Both the position numbers and the translations under genes were made by a program. From contig JAEOUN010000072.1 of the NCBI GenBank assembly GCA_016839245.1, positions 1 through 14,011 of the forward strand: a DNA stretch of 14,011 nucleotides, read 5' to 3'. The notes under the pieces were generated by a model. The model was not told where the DNA came from and did no database searches. It worked only from the letters and a program-made list of their open reading frames with translations. Shown one piece after another: positions 1 through 6,595 of the stretch; within the stretch, counting starts at the first letter, position 1; every line of letters begins with the position of its first letter. Source of the DNA: Candidatus Thorarchaeota archaeon (GTDB lineage: Archaea; Asgardarchaeota; Thorarchaeia; Thorarchaeales; Thorarchaeaceae).

Positions 1-1345
1 CTATCAAATTACTGATGAACTGACCATGAGCTTGCGCTTGATGGGAACCACCCATTATTCCAAACACACCATAGAATTCGCCATCCTTGTAGAGCGCACC
101 AGGAATTATTGTATGAAAAGGCAATTTTCGAGGTGCGTAGCAATTTGGATGATTGGGATCTAGTGAAAAGAGGTTACCTCTGTTTTGAAGTTTGATACCA
201 GTTTCAGGAACAACTAAACCGCTTCCAAATCCATGATAGAGACTATTAATAAAAGAAACCGCCCGACCATCTCCATCTGCGGTAGCAAGGTATACTGTGT
301 CACTTCTAACGTTGATTCCTGATGAAAAATTGTTCATTGCTCTGTGTGAGTTGATAAGATGCATCCGCTCTTTCGCGTAAGATTTCGATAGGAGTCGCTC
401 CAGTGGGATGTTGTAATAGTCCATATCCGCATTATGTTGCAATAAGTCAGCATATGCCAACTTCTTGCATTCAATCATCAAGTGAATGCGTTTGGCACTC
501 ATAGCATCCAAATCAGGAATGTTGAATTCTTCCATTAAATTAAGCATAATCAATGCTGCGAACCCTTGACCATTGGGAGGATGTTCAAAGACATCTAATC
601 CCCTATATGAAGTAGAAATTGGATGGGTCTCTTTGGTCGAGTGACGCTCAAGATCTTCAAGGGTCAAAAATCCTCCATGTTCTTGTACAATATTTACAAT
701 AGCTTCTGCGATTTTTCCAGAATAGAACTCATGCAAGCCATTATTGGCAACTGCTTCGAAGACTTTAGCAAGGTCTTTGTTTTTCATTGTTTCACCCATT
801 ATTGGTGGACGTCCATTAATGGAATACAATGATTTTGCATAATCGTTAATTAGAACACTGGAAGCCACAGGCCATATTTGAGAGATGATGTCAGAAACTG
901 GAAATCCTTCACGTGCATATCGTATTGCGGGAGCTAATACATCTCCGAACTCAAGGGAACCATATTTCTCAACGATATAATACCACATATGCATTGCACC
1001 AGGAACTGTAACAGGAGGACCACCTCTAAGTGGCATCTCCTTCCATCCTTTGGTGAGTAGTTCATCTAACGTGATAAGAGACCCAGACCTACCAGATCCA
1101 TTGATGCATAGTGGAGTCTTTCCTTCAGGAAGATGAATTAATGCAAAAGCATCTCCACCACAACCAGTGCTAAATGGCTCAACAATATCCAACACTGCTG
1201 CAGTGGCAACTGCCGCATCAACTGCATTTCCCCCATTATGAAGAATCTCAAGACCTGTTTGTGTGGCTAATGGTTGAGAAGAAGCAACCATGCCTTGTTT
1301 TGCAATGATATCTGACCGCCCTGTTGCCCTTGATAGATATGCCAT
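1..1345 (-). CDS. ggt: Gamma-glutamyltransferase (partial, 3' end outside window)
   Basis: I translated this reading frame by hand. It is open from the ATG at 1345 down to base 2 (448 codons) and leaves the window before its stop. The family removes or transfers gamma-glutamyl groups, classically from glutathione, and is an Ntn hydrolase that cleaves itself into two subunits. Near the N terminus I read GMVASSQPLATQTGLEIL, then GGNAVDAAVATAA, EPFSTGCGGDAFA and NGSGRSG, which are diagnostic large-subunit motifs. The segment around SDTVYLATADGDGRAVSF places the likely autocleavage and nucleophile Thr at about residue 350, in the form seen in many archaeal homologues instead of the TTHYS form of E. 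coli. The glycine loop GIMGGSHQAQAHGQ follows at about 429-442. About 80 residues appear to be missing beyond the edge. An in-frame ATG at 1375 is an alternative start, but it overlaps the upstream fragment and has no ribosome site. No signal peptide is visible, so I infer a cytoplasmic enzyme. Confidence 0.92.
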   Translation of the reverse strand, partial: MAYLSRATGRSDIIAKQGMVASSQPLATQTGLEILHNGGNAVDAAVATAAVLDIVEPFSTGCGGDAFALIHLPEGKTPLCINGSGRSGSLITLDELLTKGWKEMPLRGGPPVTVPGAMHMWYYIVEKYGSLEFGDVLAPAIRYAREGFPVSDIISQIWPVASSVLINDYAKSLYSINGRPPIMGETMKNKDLAKVFEAVANNGLHEFYSGKIAEAIVNIVQEHGGFLTLEDLERHSTKETHPISTSYRGLDVFEHPPNGQGFAALIMLNLMEEFNIPDLDAMSAKRIHLMIECKKLAYADLLQHNADMDYYNIPLERLLSKSYAKERMHLINSHRAMNNFSSGINVRSDTVYLATADGDGRAVSFINSLYHGFGSGLVVPETGIKLQNRGNLFSLDPNHPNCYAPRKLPFHTIIPGALYKDGEFYGVFGIMGGSHQAQAHGQFISNLI

Positions 1346-1355
1346 TTGTGTGCTC

Positions 1356-1646
1356 TCACACCCCAGCAGATTCATCAATAATATGATTACCATATTGAAA
1401 AGGAGTTGCGTTGCTATGACAAATCTCTGCACTTGGTATCAATGATTGAAGTTCAAGACGCCCTGTAACATAATCCTCATTTCTGTAAGTTTCAAATATG
1501 TATCTGATTTCAGTACTATTTTCATCTGCTAATCTTTTGTAAATGGCGGCATCACTACAAGGATCGATGATCATCGCTTCTCCATCCGAACTTGCAGAGT
1601 ATGATAGTGCTGCAAGATCCTTTGACTTGATTGTCTGTATCTGCAT
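1356..1646 (-). pseudogene. Truncated persulfide-dioxygenase-like metallo-beta-lactamase (N-terminal remnant)
   Basis: This 96-codon frame matches only the start of MBL-fold persulfide dioxygenase/rhodanese-type hydrolases, which are usually several hundred residues long. Recognisable pieces are EAMIIDPCSDAAIYKRLADE and IRYIFETYRNEDYVTGRLEL. Relatives carry ETH-RNEDYV at the latter place, so the first metal-site His is Tyr here. The frame ends in TGA at 1356-1358, just as the family would proceed to its later His ligands, and the gamma-glutamyltransferase ATG follows 10 bases on. Nothing of the remaining fold is found downstream, which suggests a deletion rather than a simple frameshift. The start is believable: GGAG lies 9 bases before the ATG. 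It could still be expressed as a small protein, and its translation may couple to the next gene, but catalysis is not expected. Confidence 0.6.
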
Positions 1647-1720
1647 CTTAGAAACTCCAAGAATCGTTCTATCTTCTTCCTTTTAAGAGATAAGGTGTTT
1701 CAATTGAATATCACTCTCAG

Positions 1721-1730
1721 GACATATAAC
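1721..1730 (+). promoter_or_regulatory. TATA-like box upstream of the 159-aa gene
   Basis: The sequence gacatataac is the best TATA-like element in the 127-base gap between divergent genes. It sits about 48 bases before the ATG at 1774. Archaeal initiation about 25 bases downstream would give a leader of about 20 bases. This is a match by eye only, and the AT-rich surroundings make chance matches likely. Confidence 0.3.
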
Positions 1731-1773
1731 AAAGATTAAACACCGGAGAAATTCTGAAAGAACAGGGATAGAT

Positions 1774-2253
1774 ATGACTAAACGCAACAACAATTATCAA
1801 ATTAATACAGAGGAGGGAATCATTGTTGAAGCGTCATTAGATATTCTCAAAAAAGCAATTGAGAAAGTTCTGTTTGAATTCGACGAAGAAATGTTCGGTT
1901 CAGATGGTCTTGGTAAAGAAAGTGGAGAACCAATCATTCCAGGTGACTCTATTCTCTTTGAGGAACATATCCAACCAAGCCCAGCTCAGATAGTTGTCAC
2001 GAAAATTGATGAGGATACATGGTATGTCATCTCAACATCAGAAATGCCAACGGGAGGGTATCCATCTGGAAGAGATGCAATGAAAGCGGCTCAAGCTGAA
2101 GAGAAACGAATTCGTATCATCAAAGATTTTCTTTGCGCCCATAATGAGGTCAAAAAGGTCGAGGATGTCAGAAATTGGCAACCGGATATGAGAGCAGAAG
2201 CAGCTGATGTATTGAACATTATTAAAACCGCTTCAAATAAGTGGGCTCATTAA
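1774..2253 (+). CDS. Unrecognised acidic 159-aa protein
   Basis: I do not recognise this protein. It is a complete, soluble, charged ORF without membrane segments or cysteine clusters (one Cys only). The first half has an amphipathic helix (ASLDILKKAIEKVLFEF) followed by an acidic and glycine-rich loop. A short beta-like core around QIVVTKIDEDTWYVIS then leads to a helical second half rich in Lys, Glu and Ala (about residues 98-155). A purine stretch (aggga) lies before the ATG and may act as a weak ribosome site. The gene is divergent from the MBL remnant and 59 bases upstream of the signal peptidase gene on the same strand, so the two may be cotranscribed. That spacing gives no functional clue. 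Codon use matches the neighbours. Confidence 0.7.
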   Translation: MTKRNNNYQINTEEGIIVEASLDILKKAIEKVLFEFDEEMFGSDGLGKESGEPIIPGDSILFEEHIQPSPAQIVVTKIDEDTWYVISTSEMPTGGYPSGRDAMKAAQAEEKRIRIIKDFLCAHNEVKKVEDVRNWQPDMRAEAADVLNIIKTASNKWAH

Positions 2254-2300
2254 ACCTAGACTCGTCAATTTTATTAGTCTTTCAATAATGTGATTTGAAA

Positions 2301-2304
2301 GGAG
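2301..2304 (+). promoter_or_regulatory. Shine-Dalgarno site fixing the signal peptidase start
   Basis: The motif AAAGGAG ends at 2304, eight bases before the ATG at 2313. An in-frame TTG at 2295 lies upstream of this site, so using it would place the ribosome site inside the coding region. The ATG is therefore the better start. Confidence 0.7.
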
Positions 2305-2312
2305 TCCAACCA

Positions 2313-2885
2313 ATGGAACGCGCTCGGAAATTATTGAAATGGAACCAACGTTCAGAAATCACAAAAACAGGATTCATAATTTTAATTGTAATGGGTGCGA
2401 CATTGGCATCGTTTGGAGCTTTCAGTTTTGCAATGGGAACCTCATCCCCGCTCGTTGTTGTTGAGAGTAAATCGATGATTCCAACTCTTGATGTAGGATA
2501 CCTTCTTGTACTTCAATCTAGAGCACCTGATAAAATCTATCTGAACGATATTATCGTATTCAATACTGACTATCATGACAAACCAATTGTACATAGAGTG
2601 AAAGAAATTCAAATTGTTGATGGTGAATATAGATACTTTACACAAGGCGACAACAATACGTTAAGAGATCAGGGATACCGAGTATATGAAGATATTATTG
2701 GTGTTGTCGTGACAGCTGTTCCATATATAGGCTATGTCACTCTTTTCTTGCACGAGCCATATGGCTTGCCAATTGTGCTTGTTATCTTTATAGCTCTAAT
2801 CATCTTGCCAGAATTTTTTTTCAAAGATGAAGAGGAAGAAAGCAAACAAGAAGTAGAGACCAAAGAAGAATCAGTGAATACCTAA
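2313..2885 (+). CDS. Signal peptidase I, archaeal/ER (SEC11) type
   Basis: A membrane-bound serine protease that removes signal peptides from exported proteins on the outer face of the membrane. With the ATG at 2313 it has 190 residues. A transmembrane helix spans about 20-42. Then comes the catalytic box SKSMIPTL with nucleophile Ser54, the IVHRV box with His94, and TQGDNN with Asp113 followed by Asp119. His in place of the bacterial Lys marks the archaeal/eukaryotic Ser-His-Asp class. A second hydrophobic helix covers about 150-169, and the protein ends in a strongly acidic tail (KDEEEESKQE and on) that should be cytoplasmic. The two-helix layout agrees with many archaeal members. It would process the surface proteins encoded further along this window, though no linkage beyond proximity is implied. 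The next gene is convergent, 90 bases away. Confidence 0.92.
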   Translation: MERARKLLKWNQRSEITKTGFIILIVMGATLASFGAFSFAMGTSSPLVVVESKSMIPTLDVGYLLVLQSRAPDKIYLNDIIVFNTDYHDKPIVHRVKEIQIVDGEYRYFTQGDNNTLRDQGYRVYEDIIGVVVTAVPYIGYVTLFLHEPYGLPIVLVIFIALIILPEFFFKDEEEESKQEVETKEESVNT

Positions 2886-2900
2886 GTAATTTACAAACTG

Positions 2901-2912
2901 CATAAGCTTATG
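2901..2912. repeat. 12-bp perfect palindrome between convergent genes
   Basis: CATAAGCTTATG reads the same on both strands and is followed by a further short palindrome (TGATCA). It lies in the 90-base gap between the 3' ends of the signal peptidase and ATPase genes. No T-run follows, so a terminator role is not supported, and it may be chance. Confidence 0.35.
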
Positions 2913-2975
2913 ATCATGTTTGGCACTACATAGGTGAGTTGTAGAATTCACACCTCTAGCAATGTATGTTAGAGA

Positions 2976-4718
2976 TCATTCGAATAGTGTATCGACTAAT
3001 CCTGTAATAGATTCAGCATATCCATGAGGAAGATTCCCAACACTGGTTTGTTGAACAAAAGAGGTTCCTGTGTCTGTATCAAACCTCAGTATCAGCAATT
3101 TGGAGCCGATTTCTTCAACAATCGCATCAAATTTTGCTCCTTTTGTTGCTGTTGGCACAGCCAATATTGCTTCTACTATTTTGGAATTATCAATTATTGT
3201 CTTCAATCGCTTACATGCATAGAAAGCGGCAACTCCACCACTTCGATTCCAGTCTTTTACATTTGGAATATCAATACCAATTTGCTTGGTCACACCTTGC
3301 TTTGTGATATTAACAATGATGGAACTCTGCTTTTGCGAGGATTCCGGTTCAATCTCAAGGTTGACTTCAATACCTAAGGGAGAAGCAGCTACTCGTAATG
3401 CATCAATAATCGCATCCGTCATAACTGTGCTAGTAAGTTTGATGACATAATCGTCTTGTTGAGGAGCCTCCTCAATTGGCTTTTCATAGAGTACTGAATC
3501 CAATTGGGGAATGAGATATTTTATGGCTTCACGGGGAATTCCTTTTGAGTGAGAGAATGCATCATCTATGATTTCATCTGTGAATGGATAGAGAGAATCG
3601 GGAGGTGGTTCAATATTTTGCAACTGCCAATACTTCCTCATAGTATCTTGAACAAATTGCAACACATCATTCCTTGTAAAAGGCTGCAGTTCAATAGGAG
3701 CCTCCATCCTTGAACGCATAGGTCCGTCTGCCACACCATAAATCCGATCCCATACTTCGCTAAGACAGGATGCGATAATTACGATATTCTTTGATTCATT
3801 ATACATCCTCTTTAGTATTTCAAGAAAATGACGTTCACCTTCATCACCATAAGTGTTGTAAGGACCTTCCATCTCGTCGACAAAGAAGACAATAGGTTGT
3901 TCAGATCCTTCAACGAGGAGCTTTATAGTTGCCATAGTGACATCATCTTCTTCGAGAATTGTTCTAACGCCTAATCGTTCAATCTCTTGGTCAGATAATG
4001 CATCTCCGAATAACCAGCGCCTGGCAAGATCGTGGGTTGAAGGATCAAGACGATATCTCAACAGCACTTTTACTACATCAGCTGATATTCCAGGATAATC
4101 TACTAGAAGCCGTTCAAGAGCGTATGTGTAATCATAGACTTCGTGTGTGACTCCTTTGAGACCTCCAAACTTCTGAATGAGCATATCTACCGTCTGATCG
4201 AAAATTGCTTCACCAGCTTCATCCACAATACAAGCATGGATATGAAGAGGTACACGTATAGGAGAAGGCGGAGATGGGACATAGATTGCTAAGAATTTCC
4301 CTGCAGCAAAGTAGTTCTCTTGATCCTTTAAGACCCAAAAGAGGTGTGTCTTTCCAGCTCCTGCACTACCCAAGATTGGTTGAAATCTTGGCATACCATC
4401 CTTCATTGTGAACCTAACAGCTCGAAAAATTGCACGATCTGCATCTTTGTGTGGATCAGGGACATCTATCTCATCACGTGTGTCGCCGCGTGAAACATAA
4501 CGAGTCAATGGTGGTTCATCACGTAATATTTCGAGATACATATTCCTATCAAATTCATGAGGATTACTAGATGGTGGATTTATTATAATCAGCCTCCTAA
4601 CGCTTCTGTCTAAAGTAACGTGTTGATTTGAATGTACCGACTCAGATAAAGAATGAGTTCTGTTTGAAAAATCAAAAACTGTCGTAAATATGATTTGTGA
4701 CACACCAGAGAAATCCAT
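2976..4718 (-). CDS. AAA+ P-loop ATPase (ORC/STAND-like) with unassigned C-terminal domain
   Basis: A 580-residue protein from the ATG at 4718; a TTG directly before it (4721) is also in frame. A stop at 4742-4740 rules out any longer version. The N-terminal 110 residues are unassigned. The ATPase core has Walker A GSAGAGKT (about 117-124), Walker B PIVFFVDEME (about 275-284), a sensor-1-like strand IVIIASCLS (about 312-320), and GIPREAIKYL (about 393-402), whose Arg fits the sensor-2 position of Orc1/Cdc6 and ExeA-type ATPases. After a linker, residues 425-580 form a separate alpha/beta domain with segments such as IGIDIPNVKD and KGAKFDAIVEEIGSKLLIL. It loosely resembles a PD-(D/E)XK-type fold, but I see no convincing catalytic set. 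There is no membrane helix. It could be a DNA-loading, defence or regulatory ATPase; function is not established. It stands alone, convergent with the signal peptidase gene and divergent from the pirin gene. Confidence 0.85.
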   Translation of the reverse strand: MDFSGVSQIIFTTVFDFSNRTHSLSESVHSNQHVTLDRSVRRLIIINPPSSNPHEFDRNMYLEILRDEPPLTRYVSRGDTRDEIDVPDPHKDADRAIFRAVRFTMKDGMPRFQPILGSAGAGKTHLFWVLKDQENYFAAGKFLAIYVPSPPSPIRVPLHIHACIVDEAGEAIFDQTVDMLIQKFGGLKGVTHEVYDYTYALERLLVDYPGISADVVKVLLRYRLDPSTHDLARRWLFGDALSDQEIERLGVRTILEEDDVTMATIKLLVEGSEQPIVFFVDEMEGPYNTYGDEGERHFLEILKRMYNESKNIVIIASCLSEVWDRIYGVADGPMRSRMEAPIELQPFTRNDVLQFVQDTMRKYWQLQNIEPPPDSLYPFTDEIIDDAFSHSKGIPREAIKYLIPQLDSVLYEKPIEEAPQQDDYVIKLTSTVMTDAIIDALRVAASPLGIEVNLEIEPESSQKQSSIIVNITKQGVTKQIGIDIPNVKDWNRSGGVAAFYACKRLKTIIDNSKIVEAILAVPTATKGAKFDAIVEEIGSKLLILRFDTDTGTSFVQQTSVGNLPHGYAESITGLVDTLFE

Positions 4719-4739
4719 CAATTGAATTTCAGCAATCGA

Positions 4740-4750
4740 TTATAATTTAA
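4740..4750 (-). promoter_or_regulatory. TATA box of the ATPase gene, leaderless geometry
   Basis: Read on the minus strand this is TTAAATTATAA, centred about 27 bases before the ATG at 4718 (24 before the TTG at 4721). That is the usual archaeal TATA-to-initiation distance, so the transcript probably begins at or next to the start codon. This agrees with the absence of any Shine-Dalgarno site there. Confidence 0.55.
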
Positions 4751-4780
4751 GGTCCGGTGCAAATTAAGGCACCGGACTTT
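4749..4780. repeat. Strong inverted repeat abutting the ATPase promoter
   Basis: Perfect 9-base arms GTCCGGTGC (4752-4760) and GCACCGGAC (4769-4777) flank an 8-base AT-rich spacer. One G-T and two A-T pairs extend the arms to 12. It is far more GC-rich than its surroundings and directly touches the TATA box of the ATPase gene on the BRE side. An operator is my first reading. A hairpin in an RNA from the other strand is an alternative. Confidence 0.6.
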
Positions 4781-4783
4781 GAG

Positions 4784-4815
4784 AGAGAGTGTATTACCAG
4801 GATGACCTACTCTCT
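4784..4815. repeat. Second inverted repeat in the ATPase/pirin gap
   Basis: Arms AGAGAGT (4784-4790) and ACTCTCT (4809-4815) are separated by 18 bases, four bases after the stronger repeat. Together the two repeats make an unusually structured 67-base stretch in a 258-base non-coding region. The rest of that region (4816-4979) shows nothing clear apart from a TATA-like box near 4938. Confidence 0.4.
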
Positions 4816-4935
4816 ATATGAGAACAACCTGTGAGATGTTTGCATTAATTCAATATAAGATACTGGTTTCACGCCATCCGAAATTTGTGTCAGAAATGAT
4901 TTGTCAGTGACCTCTTTTTGCAGATGATGGAATCT

Positions 4936-4943
4936 TTATATTA
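4936..4943 (+). promoter_or_regulatory. TATA-like box upstream of pirin
   Basis: The sequence tttatatt is preceded by purines and lies about 41 bases before the TTG start at 4980. This would give a short leader of about 15 bases. It is an eyeballed match in an AT-rich region. Confidence 0.35.
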
Positions 4944-4979
4944 GAAAATTAACAATAGTAAATGGCTGAGTGAAAATCA

Positions 4980-5828
4980 TTGAACACGATTCGACCAATT
5001 AAGATAATCCTAAGAAGTATAACTACCTCTGATGGAGCAGGAGTGACTTTGCGGCGTGTGTTCAGTAACTCCACTACAGATGTGACTGATCCGTTCCTAT
5101 TACTCGATTTTTTTGGTTCTGACAATCCTGATGAGTACATAGCAGGATTTCCATGGCATCCACATCGAGGCATTGAAACCATAACGTACATGTTGAGTGG
5201 GAAGGTAGTACATGAAGACAGTTTCGGAAATAGTGGTACGATAGAATCGGGTGACTGTCAGTGGATGACAGCAGGAAGTGGAATAATCCACCAAGAGATG
5301 CCGAAAAGAGTAGAAGGAGCAATGAGAGGTTTCCAACTTTGGGCAAATCTCCCTAGTTCCAATAAAATGATGAATCCACGATATCGAGACCTAAAGGAGT
5401 CAGGTATTCCAGAAGTTAGGACAGATGAAGGCATTCGTGTAAAGATAATAGCAGGAGAATTTGGCGGAGTCCAGGGTCCAATAAAGGAGATTGTTACGGA
5501 ACCTGAATATCTTGATGTATTCATACCACCAAAGACTGAGTTTAGACATATAATAATGAAAGACCATACTGTCATGGCATATGTCTTTGAAGGACAAGGC
5601 ATCTTTAGTCAAGATAAGCTAATAGAATCAGATAGATTGGTGATATTTGATAAAGGCAATGAAATCGTTGTTTCGACAGGTGATTGCTCAACTCGTTTTC
5701 TACTAATCTCTGGAAAACCCATTAGTGAGCCAATTGCATGGTATGGACCAATAGTTATGAATACTCAAGAAGAACTAGAGAAGGCATTTAGAGAGTATAG
5801 AGATGGATCATTCATCAAACACAAATGA
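4980..5828 (+). CDS. Pirin family protein
   Basis: A bicupin metalloprotein of 282 residues, normal length for the family. Members have been linked to quercetin 2,3-dioxygenase activity and, in eukaryotes, to transcription co-regulation. The N-terminal cupin carries the complete metal site: FPWHPHRGIETITYML supplies His60 and His62, and SGIIHQEMP supplies His104 and Glu106. The C-terminal cupin begins after about residue 150 and lacks a metal set, as is usual. The first possible start is the TTG at 4980, because a TGA at 4971-4973 closes the frame upstream. The N-terminal GAGVTLRRVF block aligns with the family start, so nothing seems lost. The gene is divergent from the ATPase gene. The physiological substrate in archaea is unknown, so the enzymatic role is family knowledge rather than something shown here. 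Confidence 0.93.
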   Translation: MNTIRPIKIILRSITTSDGAGVTLRRVFSNSTTDVTDPFLLLDFFGSDNPDEYIAGFPWHPHRGIETITYMLSGKVVHEDSFGNSGTIESGDCQWMTAGSGIIHQEMPKRVEGAMRGFQLWANLPSSNKMMNPRYRDLKESGIPEVRTDEGIRVKIIAGEFGGVQGPIKEIVTEPEYLDVFIPPKTEFRHIIMKDHTVMAYVFEGQGIFSQDKLIESDRLVIFDKGNEIVVSTGDCSTRFLLISGKPISEPIAWYGPIVMNTQEELEKAFREYRDGSFIKHK

Positions 5829-5847
5829 GATTTCATCATCTATAGAT

Positions 5848-5868
5848 AGATAATCCTTATCTTTTTCT
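5848..5868 (+). terminator. Weak hairpin plus T-rich tail after pirin
   Basis: Six-base arms AGATAA and TTATCT with a 3-base loop are followed by TTTTCT, 20 bases past the pirin stop. The stem is short and AT-only except one pair. Archaea often terminate on the T-run alone, so this is only a candidate 3' end. Confidence 0.3.
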
Positions 5869-5911
5869 CCGCCCAGAATGGTATGGAGTTCGTAATAGGA
5901 TTGTTGAATAT

Positions 5912-6487
5912 ATGAAAGTAAAATTGTTTATCGAGCCTAAAGGAAAAGCTAGAGAACAAGTTCAACTGGAGTCATGCATTCCAGGGGATATGGAATTATT
6001 CCGAAAATGGAAGACCTCTTGGATACCCACAAAAGAGATGAAAAAACTGAACAAAGAAGTGTGGATAGAGAGGAATCTCGGAAAATATAGATTAGGCAAA
6101 ATTGTTGAAGCAGTTGATTTAGAGCAATCCCAACCTCTTAAGGGACAACTTATTGCATATCGCTCGTATGTAAACGATAATACTGGCGCAAAAAAGAAGT
6201 TGCCAATGATTCTGGTTGCCAGACTGAAGAAAGTATTGGATTTCAAGTACTTCGGAGATAAAATGATCCTCGATCATGAACAAGAAAAAGAGATGAGAGA
6301 TGCCTTGAAGCAGGATGTCTGGGGACCAATCTCTATCTATCAGGTACAGACAGTTGATCGAAAATTCGTTGTAGATATCGAAAATGCTCTATCGCAAGCA
6401 ATTCAATATCTTGACGCTATATTCAATAGAAATCCTGAATCAGCCGGTCTGCCAACCTTCATCGAAACTGAAATTCTCAAGAATTAG
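5912..6487 (+). CDS. Unrecognised basic 191-aa protein
   Basis: I do not recognise a family. The protein is complete and soluble, without membrane segments. Its only cysteine is at about residue 22. The first 60 residues are rich in Lys and Arg (KWKTSWIPTKEMKKLNKEVW), and a predicted strand-rich middle includes LIAYRSYVND and LPMILVARLKKVLDF. The last third has helical stretches (DHEQEKEMRDALKQD and VDIENALSQAIQYLDAIF). No strong ribosome site precedes the ATG. The gene follows pirin by 83 bases on the same strand, with a possible weak terminator between, so cotranscription is uncertain. An overlapping frame at its 3' end (6384-6572) is a shadow. Good codon use and an uninterrupted length support a real gene. 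Confidence 0.68.
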   Translation: MKVKLFIEPKGKAREQVQLESCIPGDMELFRKWKTSWIPTKEMKKLNKEVWIERNLGKYRLGKIVEAVDLEQSQPLKGQLIAYRSYVNDNTGAKKKLPMILVARLKKVLDFKYFGDKMILDHEQEKEMRDALKQDVWGPISIYQVQTVDRKFVVDIENALSQAIQYLDAIFNRNPESAGLPTFIETEILKN

Positions 6488-6587
6488 AGTCTATAATGGA
6501 ATCAAGAGTAAGTCTTTTCAATCCGTTTTGCTTTGCCACATGAGCAATTACTCTATTGCATGGTGGAGGTGATATAGATTCCTGAGA

Positions 6588-6591
6588 GGAG
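6588..6591 (+). promoter_or_regulatory. Ribosome-binding site of the receptor operon
   Basis: GAGAGGAG ends four bases before the ATG at 6596. The spacing is short but the match is strong. The frame is closed by a TAG at 6575-6577, so this ATG is the only start for the first receptor gene. Confidence 0.6.
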
Positions 6592-6595
6592 TACT

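Noticed and set aside
3024..3377. 117-codon plus-strand frame, Cys-rich
   Set aside because: It lies antisense to the ATPase C-terminal domain; the Cys richness comes from complementary codons.
2976..4718. Calling the ATPase a BREX BrxC protein
   Set aside because: The protein is far too short, the resemblance is one N-terminal stretch, and no BREX partner gene is in the window.
4921..4970. C/D box guide RNA between the ATPase and pirin genes
   Set aside because: ATGATGG and CTGA occur, but the C box is imperfect, the spacing is too long and no inner boxes are found.
5074..5612. Several minus-strand frames inside pirin
   Set aside because: Pirin is unmistakable on the plus strand, so these are complementary shadows.
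6384..6572. 62-codon plus-strand frame after the 191-aa gene
   Set aside because: Most of it overlaps that gene in another frame, and the remainder lacks family features.
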